NCBI GenBank assembly: GCA_033439255.1
Contig: CM065887.1
Location: 1,364,001-1,428,000, forward strand
From: Hericium rajendrae
Taxonomy: Eukaryota; Basidiomycota; Agaricomycetes; Russulales; Hericiaceae
Direction: 5' to 3'
DNA: 64,000 bases
A program made the position numbers and the translations under genes. Positions 11,274 to 24,230 of this stretch are shown here, piece after piece. The notes beneath the pieces were generated by a model that saw only the letters and a program-made list of their open reading frames with translations, did no database searches and was not told the origin of the DNA. Every line of letters begins with the position of its first letter. Within the stretch, counting starts at the first letter, position 1.

Positions 11274-12471
11274 TCACCAAGCTTCAGTACCACTGAGCGC
11301 CTTAGGAGGAGAGAGACAACGAACTGAATAATGCTCTATATCATATTCACTCTCGTCGTCCGAATTATATCCGTCCTCTTGCGTGTACGGCAACCCTTGC
11401 GCCTTGAACACCGCCGGCCAGCTCGTGAATCCGCAGAGAGTCGGCAGCGTATGCCAGACCTCGTGCCGAATCGGCGTCCAGTGTCTGTGGATCTTCCTTT
11501 GGCAGAGCGTACAGAGATCCTTATGTTGCGACTCGCACAAGCAGGGAGAGAACACGCCCGGCCACGCCAGCGAGCGCAACTTGTTCTCCATTGCCCGCTC
11601 GGGCTCGGCCTTAGACAACACACCGTCGCAGTCGTCGCTGTACAGACACGTAGACGGATACTTGCTCTTTTCGAGTTTGAGCCGGAAGGGGTTCGCCGGG
11701 TTGGAGTGGCTTCTGTCCAGGATCTTGGTGACGGCCTTCATGAGGTCGTCCCGGAAGAGCGCGCATGTCCAGCGGGTGGAGGCCGATGCCGCACTGGTGT
11801 CCTGGTTGTTGATCTCGCGCATGGAGTGGAAGGCGGCGACGTAGCAGGCGGCCGAGAGGATTATGGGAACGTCGAATTGCAGTGCCAGCTCGACGGCGAG
11901 CATCTCGTCTGCGTCGAGAATATATTTCTCGAGATGCTTCTCGTTCCATGACTCGAGGTGCGGCGGGAAGATGGTGATCAGAGCGTCGATGATATCTGAG
12001 CGTAGATCATCAACCATGTACTTTGTGGATAGCTTGAGGATCGAAGCAAAGACGGAGAAGGGAGGTTCAGATTGAATTCGACCATATCTAGGTGACCCGA
12101 CTGGCGTTCAGCATGTTGAAATATCCAAAATCATATATATTAATTCACCTCTTGTAATGCATCGCCTTCAAGAAGTGGTACATGTCCTCGGCCTTGTCAG
12201 GAAAGCAAACGACGCACTGACCCTCGTACACGTCGCTTTCACCGGGATCGAGGCTCTCGAACATCTCCCTGAACACGGACGAGTTCAGCGTGAGGATGCA
12301 CTTCGAGATGCGGAACCCAACAGAGCCGCAAACGGCGATTATGTCGCCGTGGTCGAGCCATAAATCCTGGTGACGAGTCCACGTGGGTTCTCTCGAGGAG
12401 CCATTGCCAGGCTCAGACTCTTGTCTTCGGCGTTTGGCACGCGTGGACTGGGACATCCCTCCGGATGACAT
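11274..12471 (-). CDS. BTB/POZ domain protein, solitary copy with acidic tail
   Basis: Predicted 378 residues from exons 12149-12471 and 11274-12087; the 61 bp intron is at the family position and in phase 2. The N-terminus has AKRRRQE, the BTB core reads LDHGDIIAVCGSVGFRISKC, and the helical part begins LSTKYMVDDLRSDIIDAL. In the C-terminal domain both cysteine pairs are present (C-x5-C, then CTLC followed by RKIHRHW), and the ending is LPTLCGFTSW. It extends about 45 residues past that motif with an acidic YNSDDESEYD tail that other copies lack. It lies between NOG1 and an O-methyltransferase, apart from the two BTB blocks. Confidence 0.9.
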
Positions 12472-12958
12472 GCCTGAATATCTCTCGGTGTAAAAATGAG
12501 AGTTACATCGTCGGTTCTTTGTAAGTTGATAGTAGAGTCGCAGATGGAAGGAATTGGCACTGACTTGGTCTCAAATCTTGCGAAAACCCTGTCTGGAGCC
12601 TAGTCGAATCAGTCGATGTTGCAAGGCCTCAACTAGACAGTGCCAGTTCCCAGACTCTGCAATATGCGCTCCCAGAGACTTCGACTGACGTGTCTGCAAT
12701 TGACGAAGTCACAGAAGCTTGAAGGTTGGAGCGTTGGAGTTCAAACGTTTAACGACGTTGCCGATGCCGTGGGAGAAGTGGGAAGCATGAACGTTCTCGA
12801 GCTCCCGCGTTACACCGTATCGATCTACAGATCTGGACAATTAACCGCTTGAGCGGAACAATACCACTCTCATTACCACAGAATACATTGTCGTAGGAGG
12901 TAAATGTTTATTTCCGAGAGTTATTGTCCCATCATATGGACATTTGAATTCGCAGACC

Positions 12959-14804
12959 TCACTGCTTTAACCTGAACTCACATATTCCCGTCTCTACGCA
13001 GTCCCAGAAGCGAATGAACTCCAGCCCCGCACGGTCTGCAAGGCCCGCGACGTCTTCTGCAGAGCGCTCCTTCGAGTTTGCGGCACTCATGATATTGACG
13101 TCCATCAGGAAGGGCCGGGCGCCGCCCGCGCCGTAGTTGGGAAGGAGGGGCGGCGGGGCGTCAAGCGCATGCGCGTTGACATTGGAGGAGGAACTGTTAT
13201 CGGTGGGGATAGTCAAACAGAAATCGTCTGAGGAGGATTCATGTGAGTGAGATTATAAAAAGGGACAAGGCGGAGCGCATACGAATGAGTAGACGGCTAG
13301 AGGGCTTCATGGCTTTGGCGACGTTCTTGAGAATGATCAGGGCGATATCATCGGGCCAGTCGTGGATGATAAAACGCATCTGCCAGGGCTATCATGAGCA
13401 TTTCCGTTTTAATGTCTCACACTCACGACATACATAGTGAATATCCTGGCCTTTCACTGGTGATTCTTTTAAAAAGTCCAGTGGCACGAGGTGGGGATTG
13501 TTAGTCTCCGCTCCTTGCGGATATTCCTTCTTCAAAAACTGGGGAAAATGCACAGTCAGCGAAAGTGAATGTTAACAAGAAGCCAGACCGTCACGCACCT
13601 GCTTGGCCTGATCCAGGACATGCTGCTGGTCCTGCAGCGTGAATTTGAGCTTGGGGTTCGCCTACGCAACGCCAAGAAGGACGTGTCCAAAGCCACCACC
13701 GACGTCGACCCAGGATGTCCCAGCTGGAAGAGATGCTATGGGAAAGACTGCAAGCAAGTCTGAAAATAGCTCCATGCATCGATTGACAAAACGATCTACA
13801 TTCCTGGACATTGCCTAGTTTGAAGGAAGTCATGGCATGGTTGAACCGCTACAACATCCGTAAGCTCGCCTGAAACGGACGAAGGTAATGCGAACAGCTT
13901 ACCTGGCCTTTGTCCTGCTATAAAGACGAAAAGAACATGAAAGCATCATTGGCAGCCACGTAAAGGGTAAGATTGAGGTGGACGAACATGCTTCGCATAG
14001 TATTCGAATATCGTCGCATCTGGCATCTCGTTTCTGATCCCATAGCTGAACGGAGCCTTCCTGTGGTCTTGTGAGGGGCCGTATTCCGGATCGGATAGAG
14101 CTTCCCAGAGGTTGGCAAAGCCCGCCTGGTTCATCTCGCCCAGCATTAGCCCTGCAAAAGCGGAGGCAGGACAAGCGGAATGCAGGCTATAGGACACACG
14201 GTTGTTCGCGAAGACATTCTTGGAAACTAGACAGGAATGTGTTAGCATGTTAGGCGTAATTGGATTATGAGACGATGTCGGGGAACCGCACCTTCACGAA
14301 AACAGTGCTTGACGGTCAAGGCACGCAGGGTGCGACACAACTTGTTCTGATCCAACGCGGTCGCCTTCGCGATCTCCGAGATGTGGACGCCCTTGGGCTT
14401 GCCGTCAAGAATATCGGCGACTTTAGCTTCCACAGCAACACGCATGCATGCCGCCTCAATGGGGGCCCAAGAGCGCTGGATATCCATCAGTCGAGGGGAC
14501 TCAAGTTGTGGTCCACCAACCGGCTCACCGACATCACGCTCAAGTACATCGGCGATAGCATCGTGCTAAGCTGGAAGCACGAACCATCCAGCAATCGCAT
14601 GGCACGCAACATAGAAGGCGACGGCGTCCTGTCCTCCGCAACGTCGTCGAGCATCGGCACGGTTCCCTCGTGGTCCTCCCAGGCGGCCATCGTGTCCTCG
14701 GCCGCGGTCGAGATGAGTCGGACCAGCGCGCGCACTGAGGCTTTACGCTCTTCGAGAGCGGCCGGGCTGGGGCGAACGTGTCCTTTGGAGGTAACAGTGG
14801 TCAT
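12959..14804 (-). pseudogene. O-methyltransferase 1, disabled by one in-frame stop
   Basis: Eight exons (14529-14804, 14292-14475, 13988-14226, 13800-13848, 13599-13747, 13434-13538, 13283-13379, 12959-13227) give a continuous 455-codon frame with one TAG at 13662-13664 (codon 278). The TAG lies just after the SAM-binding motif (VDVGGGFGHVLL). The protein is a plant/fungal-type class I SAM-dependent O-methyltransferase: an N-terminal dimerisation/winged-helix part (LDGKPKGVHISEIA), the glycine-rich motif, and a catalytic-region motif (MRFIIHDWPDD) with the histidine expected for this family. The paralogue at 40100-41935 has sense codons throughout. All other phases close, so the stop is recent, an assembly error, or recoded. 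Stopping at the TAG leaves 277 residues without the catalytic half. Confidence 0.8.
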
Positions 14805-15983
14805 ATTTGCAAATGATAGGCGGGAAATTCGTGAGGAGATGGCAGATACGGGTTGAGCGCAGCGAGGACCTTATGTAGTCCCGCCTCCTTGAGGAGGGAG
14901 GGAAGCCGGCGGAGAGGTTGCGCAGCTAAAGGTTAGCGGGAACGGACGCGGACGTCCGATTCGGAATTGGAACATGTTGTCCCCGCCGAGCAGCAGACTG
15001 AAGAGAAAGGCTGAACGTTATTTCATTTTTGGGGTTTTTCGGTAAGCCTGAACATGGCGGGTGCTAAACAAGTTGAACACTTGTTCAATATTGGTTAGGC
15101 TCGTGATCACTCAACGCGATCCATTCCACGGATAGTATACGTTGGAAGACTGTCTTTTTGTGAGATCAGCAAAGGAAATTAGCAGAGGACCGGATTTGCA
15201 CATGGACCTATTTGAAGACACGGATCGCCGCTGATCACCGTTTTCGCATGCTAGTCCCCTTTTTTGACGAGCGCAGGAAACATCCCGCAGCAAGATCGTA
15301 CAGAGGAACTTGAACTTGTGAATCGGCTGGGTGGCAGGTCTCATCGACGGCTCGATCAAACGCGCACGCTCGGCGCTTATCATTGTTGCGCAGCGGTTGC
15401 GGTCGCCTTGTTGACTGGAAATGAAAAATCCAACAATTGAATTCAAAGTCACTAGTACTCACGTATCAAACGAAACTACAGGCAGAATCAAAACCCCCAT
15501 CTCACTTCCCTCCAACACACATGTAAGTACAAAACAAAACACGGAACATAGCAGATCGATCAATATCAGTAAGTTTGTAAATAACAGAGCGCAGGAAGCA
15601 GAGAACGGGACGCCCTGTGACGGAGCCCAAGAGGAAACGGAAAGGTTATATCGTCGGCCAATCGGTCGATAGCATGAGGTATATCGTAAGAGTCGGTAGC
15701 GGGAGGTATATCGCTGTGGGGTAGGCGTGAGGGGGTCGTGAGGTATCGCATGAGAGATCCTTCCACAAGCAAGAACAGTGCAACAGGAGGCAGGAAAAAA
15801 GAGCTGGGGGGAGAGGAAGAGGGAATCAAGCGAAGTATCAATCAAAAGGGAATTAAAAGATAGATATCCAATCTATCTTTGTTCGTCTGTCCGAACTAGA
15901 ACAGGAGCAGAACAGAGGAAAGGGCCAAACCACAAATCCGAGGAAGGTATCCAAATTGCGACGTGAAGGTGGTAAGCTGAGAC
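14805..15983. other. Intergenic, no gene seen
   Basis: About 1.2 kb between the O-methyltransferase start and the aminopeptidase stop. It should hold the promoter of the former and the 3' region of the latter. Open frames here lack recognisable domains. Purine-rich tracts run from 15440 to 15960. Confidence 0.5.
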
Positions 15984-18900
15984 TTAGTCCCAGTTGACGA
16001 TCATGCCTCCTGGCAGGGCAGGCTGCACCCCGATGGGGCGCTCTGCCTCGCGCTTGAGCCAGCGCAGTGCACGCTTATCGTCCTTCAAGTAAGGCTCGAG
16101 CCGCGTAAGACAATCTCTGTTGTGATCCTGTGAAATGTGTCATCATTTAGTACATAAACGTCTGGATGTGAGACTGGACAACGCACGATGATCCACTGAC
16201 GCTCTTCCTTCGAGAGTAGGAATTCTTGTACCATCTTGGTCTGGATCGGCACACATGTAAGTCGCTCGAAGCCGAGCCAGACATCGCCGTTGTACTGGTG
16301 CTTGGTCTGCATCACCATGATCACGATTAGCTCCATCAAGAAGTGTTTGAAGAGTGAAGAGCCAAACGCACATTCGCTCCCCGGACGACGAGCATCGACT
16401 CAATGCGAATACCCCATTGGCCTGCCATGTCTGTTTTGTCGTGTCAGTATATGGACGTAGGCCTGCGAATAAAATCACGCACAGAACCCAGGCTCATTCG
16501 TGATGACGTGCCCTGGGACAAGCTGCACCTCGTTCGAGAACGAGTGCGTGCCCTCATGTACACTTAAGAACGAGCCGACGCCATGTCCGGTGCCATGCTG
16601 AACACGGAATCAGCTTGCTATTCTTGAAACACCGACATGGCGACGCTTACCCCGTAGTTCAGTCCATCTGACCACAACGCCTTGCGTGCCAGGACATCAA
16701 GCTGCCGCCCAGTCGTACCCTGCGGGAATGTTGCTGAATCAATTGCAATCTAATGTAACCGATTCACGTCAACGGAGGCATTCGTAAGATAGCAGGATAC
16801 GTACATGACCCTGCAGTACCCTTGTGTACGCCTCGCACATCTGCGGCGTCGGCCGCCCGAAGTGCACCGTCCGCGTCGTATCGCATGTGCCATCGCGATA
16901 CTGACCGCCCGAGTCGCTGGTGTAAATCGTAAGTACACGAAAAAGCAACCAGATGAATGACAACTCACTTCAGGTATGGAGTCTCCTTGTCAAGCAGACG
17001 ACATCCCTCTTTCATTGGGGTATAATGTGGCAGAGCTGTCCGTCAAGCCCGCAATCAGTCATCCCCGCAAGCGACAAATCCACCACACGACTCACCTGCA
17101 TTCGGCCCGGTCGCACTAATGCTCTCATATGCGCCGCTCACGTAGTTCTTCGCCTTCCGGCGGAACTCGTCGAGGTACCATCCCGCCGCCCACTCGCTCA
17201 CCTCGACACCCTGCGCCATCTTCTCCTCGAGCCACGCGAGAAAGCGCACGAAGCACGCCCCGTCGCGCACGCACGCACGGCGCTGGCCCTGGATCTCGAC
17301 CTCGTTCTTGACGCCGCGCAGCGTATCGATGTGCGCGGGCAGCACCGTGTAGCGGAAGTGCGTGAGCATGAGCGAGAGCGCGTACGACGTCTGCGGCGAG
17401 ATGATCAGCTTGCCCTCGCCCCATTCGCGCCGGCGCAGGAACGTCCAGATCTCGTTGTACTCGCGCAGCTCGACCTGCAGATTCCCCAGGTACTCCCGGA
17501 TCGGCGGCTCGATCTTGTCGAGGCTGATGAATAGCGTGGCGGACGACAAGCCGATGAACAGATACGCCGCAAAGACGGGCGTGAACGGCACATCGTCGCC
17601 GCGCAGGTTGAGTACCCATGCGATGGAGGTCAGCGATGAGACGAGCGTGCCGACGTTCATCTGCGCGGGTGTCGGCGGGCCTTTGGCGTACGACGGCTGC
17701 ACCGGCGCCTGCCCCTCGATCCAGCGGCGCACTTCCGCGAGCTTGCGGCCGGCATCGCGCCCAGTATATTCGATGGGCTGCAAGAAGATCGGCCGCTTAG
17801 AGCGCGGCGGCCTGTCCTTCCAGACGAGGTCGATGAGGTTCTGCGGCGGGAAGGTGAGCTTAGAGCTTTTGGGCTGCGGCGTGATGAGCGAAGACAAGTG
17901 CGTTGCGTGCTCGTGCGACACCATGCGCGCGTCGATGCCAACTTTTGCGTCCTTCACGCGGTCCTGCGAGTCCACGATACGAGATAAGCACGCAGATCAA
18001 AGACGGAAGGGAGGCTACGCACAGCGAGGAAGTCGATCCAGTCGGCCGGACCGCCCGGCGCTCCGCCTGGGATAAGTGTCCAGTTTCGGTCGATTTCCAT
18101 CTGGGCTTGTGCCCAATAGCGTGAGTCTGTGACAAGGTAGGCAGCGGACTTGGACACGATCGCTTGACCAGCTGAGCCTGTGAAGCTGTGGGCGAAGAAA
18201 GTAAGAATCCAAGGGTTGGACAAGCGTGAGGAAATGAGACTCACCCCGAGATCCAAGCGCGCCGTTTGTCGTTGGGCGCCGTATACTCAGAACCGTGAGC
18301 GTCTTCGGAAGGAACGACGCTGTCAAAAGTAAGGGAAACATACCGTCAACATCTGTTCAAAAATGAGGAAGAGAAGCAAACGCACTAGTAGTCAAGACCA
18401 TCCTTCGCCATCAGCTTCCTCAGCTCCGCGAGTCTCTCCGACGTATCCACCATAACCCTCGGCTCATCAACATACTCCTCCTTGCGCATGATGGCCGACC
18501 CAACAAGCGTCCTCTGCGACTCGCTGTCGCTCCTGCTCTTCATCGACGGCCGGCCGCTCCCGCTCGACGCCTTGCTGTCCTGCGACATCTTCGAGCGCTG
18601 CGAGACATGGCGCTCCGGCCCGCGCGGGGGCGACATGCGCACCTGCGGCCTCGTCGACGGCGGCGGCGAGGGCGGGAGCGGGTCGCGCGGGTACACGGGG
18701 AGAATTGTCTCGCTCGAGGAGTGCGTGCGTGTCTCGAGCAGCGCCTCTCTCTCTTTTTCCTTCGTGCGCCCAAGCCCCCAGCCATAGCCTAGGTTGAACG
18801 AGAACCCCCGGCGCTTCTGCGGGGTCGTCGGAGACGCCGCGTGCGTGTTGTTGCGCGAGAGCTTCGAGCGCGTGCGGTCGAGCTTTGGTGGCGGTGGCGG

Positions 18901-19341
18901 TGGGACGGCGTATGACTCCGAGTCGGACGAAAACGTGAGCTTGTCTGCGTGGGAGGAGCTCTTGCGTGGGACATGACCGTGCGGCGGGAGATAAAGCGAT
19001 GCAGCGTCGGTAACCGTCGCTGTCGGAGAGTACGAGGCGGAGCGCGGACGGCTCCGGGATGTTGCGCTCGTCAAGCTGGCCCGTCCACGATCGCGCTCGC
19101 GAGTGGGGGTGCCGGTCCCACTGCCGCCTTTCTCTCTTTGACCGCTGCCGCTGGCATGGCCTGCCCTGGAGGAGCGGGACGCTTGGGAAGAGTGAGGAAC
19201 GGAGGAGGCGAACGACCCGGAGCGGGTGCGAATCGATGGTTTCTCGTCGAATGTGTCAATCTGCTTGTTCTTTGACTTGCGAGTGAAAGGAAGACAGAGA
19301 GGCGGGGGAGGCGGTGGTGGTGGAGGGGGCGGGGGAGGCAT
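15984..19341 (-). CDS. Xaa-Pro aminopeptidase (aminopeptidase P, M24B) with long N-terminal extension
   Basis: Predicted 925 residues from eleven exons; the largest are 18386-19341 and 17096-17963, the last is 15984-16127, and all phases close. Residues from about 300 ([18 protein letters not shown]) form a complete eukaryotic aminopeptidase P: the creatinase-like N-domain ([20 protein letters not shown]), a second such domain, and the M24 catalytic domain. All five metal ligands are visible: D in DSGGQY, D in CDTTRT, H in GTGHGVG, E in NEPGF and E in RIESML. The family removes an N-terminal residue before proline and is usually a cytosolic protein of about 600-650 residues. The preceding 300 residues are low-complexity (a 13-proline run, Ser/Arg-rich, second PPPPPP run) and share exon 1 with the start of the enzyme. 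A shorter start, or a further upstream exon near 19450-19510, is possible. Confidence 0.9.
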
Positions 19342-19936
19342 GGTGGAAGTGGGTGGTGATGCGAGAGTTGGGTGTGCGCGTGCCTACCGCAAGTATGTAA
19401 GAGGCCACGAGGCCAGAGCAGGCTGGAAGACGAGGAGCACGACGAGGAGGACTCACGAGAACGGCCCAAGTCGGAGTCCTGGTGAAAGATTTCTCGGCGC
19501 TTGCGATCAACACGTTTCATGGGCTTACCTAATAACTCTTCAAGAACGCCCGACTTTATACTCGCAGCTTCCAGCTGTGGAGTCGTGGACAGTGCTCTGC
19601 CCCTCCCTATGAACTACGCGAGACTATATCTGATCCTCAGGGCCCTCACAACGAACACTCCAATGCCCCTCCACACGGAGAACCCATCAGATCCGGGGTA
19701 ACAAGGATGTCGATATCGGACATCGGCGCATCCGTATCCGCGCCGCAATCGTGTACCTTCTCTGCAGAACACCAGACAAGCCCCGGCTCGTCTCCCCGCT
19801 CGTTAATATATCTCGTCTCTATCGCTGTCAGTCGTGTTCCAATCCCTTTCCAGCCAAGAAGCGTGACACGCCCATATCGGGCGTGCCGCCACGATGCAGC
19901 ATTGGCACTTACTCAGTGTTCTGCTGACCCCGGTGA

Positions 19937-20299
19937 TCAATCCGATATAGCTACATGATCGTATCGGACGAGCGTGTATGCTGGGCCTGGATGGGTACTT
20001 TGTCTCCGGATTTGACGCACTGACTGTAGTGTATTCTGGAAAGTACCGGGCGATGGCGGCTTCGTGGGGAGACCGTCGGCCCGAGAACAGTCAGTGTGAA
20101 CGAGAGCCGCATTTGCTGCTATGGAAGAGAACAAGGCTGTGGCAGTAGGAAGTAGTAGAGAGAATAGGAGTGCGACGCGTGTCCGTGTATGTGGAAGACT
20201 AGAGAAGAGAGTCTCGTCTGCAGCCGCGCCTGCCGCCGGGATGGAGAGGAGAGCAAGGTTCAGGGCAGAAGTTGAGACGTTGTAGACGAAGGAGTACAC
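19937..20299 (-). CDS. Possible small membrane protein
   Basis: A 120-codon minus-strand frame with two hydrophobic stretches (around SALNLALLSIPAAGAA and VALLFSLLLPTATALF) and a conserved-looking Ser/Leu/Ala composition. It may be one exon of a larger gene, since no clear start context, upstream exon or domain was found. It could also be a chance frame. No function is proposed. Confidence 0.25.
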   Translation of the reverse strand: MYSFVYNVSTSALNLALLSIPAAGAAADETLFSSLPHTRTRVALLFSLLLPTATALFSSIAANAALVHTDCSRADGLPTKPPSPGTFQNTLQSVRQIRRQSTHPGPAYTLVRYDHVAISD

Positions 20300-22079
20300 G
20301 ATAGTCCATAGGAAAGTGCTGCGGAGGATCTAGAGATCGAGAGGACATGCGTTCGGCTTCTAGCGTGTCCTCGGCGTGTTCTTTTGGGAGAATAAAGGAC
20401 AGAAGTTCTAGCTGCATCCGTTGCTGTTCACGGGCGGCTGTGAAAGAGCGAATGCGTGATAGTAATGAAGCAGCGGTAGAGAGATGAGTGGCATAGTCAT
20501 AGAAAAAGGCTCAAACAAGGTTATAGACAGTTGTGAAATCAGGCATGCAGAGGTTAGAATAATGCTAACCTATCCCCAACTCAAACGTGCTTGACCAACC
20601 CAGTGTCAGTGCTGTATTGACAGCGAATCGCATGCATGGTGCGATGCTTGGCCAGCTGATAGCGAGTGCGGATCATGGGCGATGTTTGAGAGTATGATAT
20701 GTTAATATGTGCGACAGTTGCACCCAGGGTGCCTTTGATTTGGACATCAGCACTAGCATTTGGGAAAAAGAGAAGTGACCACAATCGGACTGACCTGTCG
20801 AAATAACTGTGCTATGCACAGACAATATCTCGATCGCACAGATCCCCAAATGATCAGATGCGTAAGGTTTACTGAACGGCGAACAACCTCGTGGCTGTAT
20901 ACTTTTGTCCACGCCAGCTGTCCCTGGTAACAGCCTATGTGGATACGATCGCGTATAAGCAACATTGTTATCCTTGAAAACATGCCGATAGCCGGCTTCG
21001 AAGAAGACAGCAGTCGAAGGGTGCTTGCATCTGAAAGCGATCGGTATTCAGCGGTTTGATCGCCACAGAAACGATCCACCTTATATCACCACACGAGGCA
21101 GAAATGGACACTCACGTAAAGGTCATGCATAGTCTCTCGCCTCCCGCCAGAGACTACATAAAGCTAACAGAAGCAGCACCGTATTAATCAAGCGCATATA
21201 CTCACCCTACACTGCGCATACATAGCAGTATCCAGCGAAGTGCCATCGGCCACAATCCTTCGACTGCTGCTGGAAGGGTCGGTGGCAGGCAGGAAGACGA
21301 GTTCGCAAAGACTAACAGCAAAGCAAGCCAGAGCGATTATCATGATGCGTGACAAGCTTCCAGGCTTCTTGCACGATCAGGGGGATGAACGTGCCAGTAG
21401 CTTGCCGCCGAGAGACCATCCAAACGAGCAGTTATTTTCCTGGTTAAGAGAGAACAGTGAAAGGCGTATCCCGCTGCGATAACAAGGACTTACCTGAATT
21501 CTACATTCTGTGCTAGTCAAATCCCTTCTCTGCCAACCAGACGTGCAAGACGCCATGTGGCGTCCCACCGAGATGCCTGGCCGGAGGTTGCAACAAAGAA
21601 CTTCTGGATGAAATGCAAGCAAAACAAGGCCAGTAATTTCGTCGCTACATTGCACAGTGCTCCTGACGCGTGAATCTGGAGAAAAACGCGTCGAGGACAA
21701 GATACGGGAGAGAGTACAAAGAAAGGAGTGAGTGGAATGCAATCATGCCAGCCAAATGTCAGCTAGTGAGGTCACCGACGACCGGCAAGGCCGGGCCGAA
21801 GCCTCCGGCCAAAATGTGTGGGAAACCCGGCCACATTCGGCACAGCCTGTGTCCCCGACATCCCACAGTAACCGCTCGACATCGCCGTCAACAACGTTTG
21901 CGCAAGGTAAGCCCGTCATTTTCGCTGTTACGATTGCGAGAGGGCCAGTACCGTCCGGTTACAGCCATTCTATGCGGTGTTATTGCGTCGGATGGGTTGG
22001 ATTGGCGGTGGATGGCGCCCCTTTGGTTTGGATGACACTGACCAGTTTTCGCTCCGCAGACCCCCTCTCGGCCCTAAAG
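20300..22079. other. Intergenic, no gene seen
   Basis: Open frames are short and carry no recognisable domains. A GGCCGGGCCGAAGCC sequence near 21790, about 290 bases upstream of the uS13 start, is similar to the elements in the BTB promoters, which warns that this GC-rich pattern may not be restricted to BTB genes. Confidence 0.4.
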
Positions 22080-22709
22080 ATGTCGCTCGTTCTCCCTGAG
22101 GCCCATATACAATTCCAGGTTCGCAGAATTGTGGACGCATCGCTAGTGTGCAACTGACCGGCTTTGCAGCACATTCTCCGTCTCCTTAACACCAATGTTG
22201 ACGGTAAAAGGAAGATCATGTACGCCCTGACGGAGATCAAGGGTGTCGGTCGCCGTTACGCCAACTTGGTCTGCAAGAAGGCCGATGTTGACCTCAACAA
22301 GCGGTGCGTCGATTACACAGTACCATCCAGAGCGTGGTCTGACATTTTGTTGTATCATCAGCGCCGGAGAGCTGAACTCGGATGAGCTCGAGCGTGTCGT
22401 CACCATCATCCAAAATCCGACCCAGTTCAAGATCCCTACGTGGTTCCTGAACAGGCAGCGGGACATCGTCGACGGCAAGAACTCGCAGGTCCTGTCCAAC
22501 GGCGTCGACTCGAAACTCCGCGACGATCTCGAGCGCTTGAAGAAGATCCGTGCTCACCGTGGTCTGCGACACTTCTGGGGCCTGCGTGTCCGTGGCCAAC
22601 ACACCAAGACGACCGGTACGTTTCTGCATTATTTCGTATCAGGGCGCCTGCTGATTGCTCTTTAGGTCGTCGCGGGAAGACTGTCGGTGTGTCGAAGAAG
22701 CGTGGTTAA
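22080..22709 (+). CDS. RPS18: 40S ribosomal protein uS13 (S18)
   Basis: Predicted 156 residues from four exons (22080-22118, 22170-22303, 22362-22615, 22666-22709); phases close. The sequence is strongly conserved: [27 protein letters not shown], the [11 protein letters not shown] and [20 protein letters not shown] segments, and the [16 protein letters not shown] tail. uS13 lies in the head of the small subunit and contacts the P-site tRNA and the large subunit. A 13-codon first exon followed by an intron is common for fungal ribosomal protein genes. Identification is secure. Confidence 0.98.
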
Positions 22710-23140
22710 ACGATTCTTCTCATTATGCATTCCCGACATATGCCCTGCGCCTGTTTGTGCACTGTTCGCATCTCTCCATTTCTTTCCTTATGTATCCTAG
22801 GTACAGCGCGTATGGTCCATCAATGCTATGCTCTGGTCCCCATGTGTTTTAGATGTTTTGAGAATATTGGGATCATCTGAACGACCTGCGCCATCATCTG
22901 CATCCCGCTTGTTTGTGTGTCTCGTGTGTTGGTATCAATTTTTTTGAAAAAAACTTGATGGGATTTCTCCTGCCTTGTGCACAACTCTTGCATCGAATCA
23001 GCACGCCAGCGCTTTTGCCGCTGTAGTGAGGTTCATCGAAAAATCAGCGGCGACGTGCAACGTGTTTACAATCGTTATCCAGCTATTCAATCGTTAAAAG
23101 ACATTCACTGGGCAAGACAACGCTGCGTCCAGAGAGAACT

Positions 23141-24230
23141 TCAAGATGCCGCCTGCGCAGCTCGCACCGCACCCCAGTTTTTATATCCGCACGCCTCTGG
23201 CAGTCTCTCCCAGATCTTGTGATTGACCTCTTCGTCGAACTCCTCCAGTCTTGCAGCGCAACAGGCGCAAGGCTCCTTGCCATTCCTGAGTCTCTGCCGA
23301 ACGCTCGAAGAGCGAAAGCGGAAGAGGTCCTGCTCAAGCGCACCATACGCCCGCTCGATCGCCTGTCTCTCTGCGTTGCTCACATCCTCACACTCCGTGC
23401 AATCTATCACCCGCGGATCTCGCGGCCACGGCATCGAATGCATCTGGGTCACGTCCAGTGCATCGGCGATGATCTTCGTGAGCTTCTCTCGAAAGATAAG
23501 GCACATCCGCTCCGCCGCGCGGCTGAGCTGCATAGGCGTGCTGTTGGAGAATGTGACCCGCGGACCGTCGAGCAGGCTCGCGACGTCCTTCAACGCAGTC
23601 CAGTAACACGCCACAGGGACAATTGCAGGGATGTTATAGGTGATCCCCAGGTCGACGGCTACGGCTGCGTCGAAATCGGCTGGGAGAAGGGCCTGAAATT
23701 CTTGAAAGTAATACTGCTGCAACGCCGTCGGGAACATGGGCTTGATGTGCTCGACGAGCTCTTCGCGTAGCTCGTCAAAAGCATATTTGGTGCTCAGCTT
23801 GAAGAGCGACAGAAGCGTCTCGAACGCGACGACGGACCCTTTCCTCGCGTATCTGCGAGACCGACCGCGTCAGACGCTTCGCAACAAAGGCGTAGCTGCG
23901 CTCTCACTTGCGTGAATACAACGCCTTCAGCAGGCTGTGCATGTCGTGGGCCTCGTCTGACAGACGCGCGACCACGCAGCCTTCGAAGGTCTCGTTGCAG
24001 TCTAGGTTTGCGTCCCCGACGATGAGCATGTCCTTGAATACCGTTGAGTTGTATGCTAAAATGCCCCTATGGACGCGAAACCCAGTCGTTTGGCAGACAA
24101 TGATGATGTTGCCATCCTCGAACCAGAGTTCTGAACGGTTGAAAGGAGAGGAGCAGTCGGATGTCCGCTCTGCGACCTCCCGGGGTCTGTCTTCGTTTCG
24201 CGCACGTTTGGCGGGTGGTTGGACGGACAT
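23141..24230 (-). CDS. BTB/POZ domain protein, tandem subtype copy 1
   Basis: Predicted 344 residues from exons 23908-24230 and 23141-23852 with a 55 bp phase-2 intron at the family position, here after Y-S-R-K. The N-terminus is MSVQPPAKRARNED; the BTB core is FEDGNIIIVCQTTGFRVHRG. The helical part reads KLSTKYAFDELREELVE, and the C-terminal domain has CTEC and CACC pairs followed by the LPEACGYKNW ending in place of LPSLCGF. With the next two genes it forms a same-strand array spaced 470-560 bases apart. These three differ from the other BTB genes in the FDELRE-type helical part and the PEACGY ending. Confidence 0.9.

Noticed and set aside
19226-19612. Plus-strand frame with a polyglycine run
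   Set aside because: It is the antisense of the polyproline region of the aminopeptidase P first exon.
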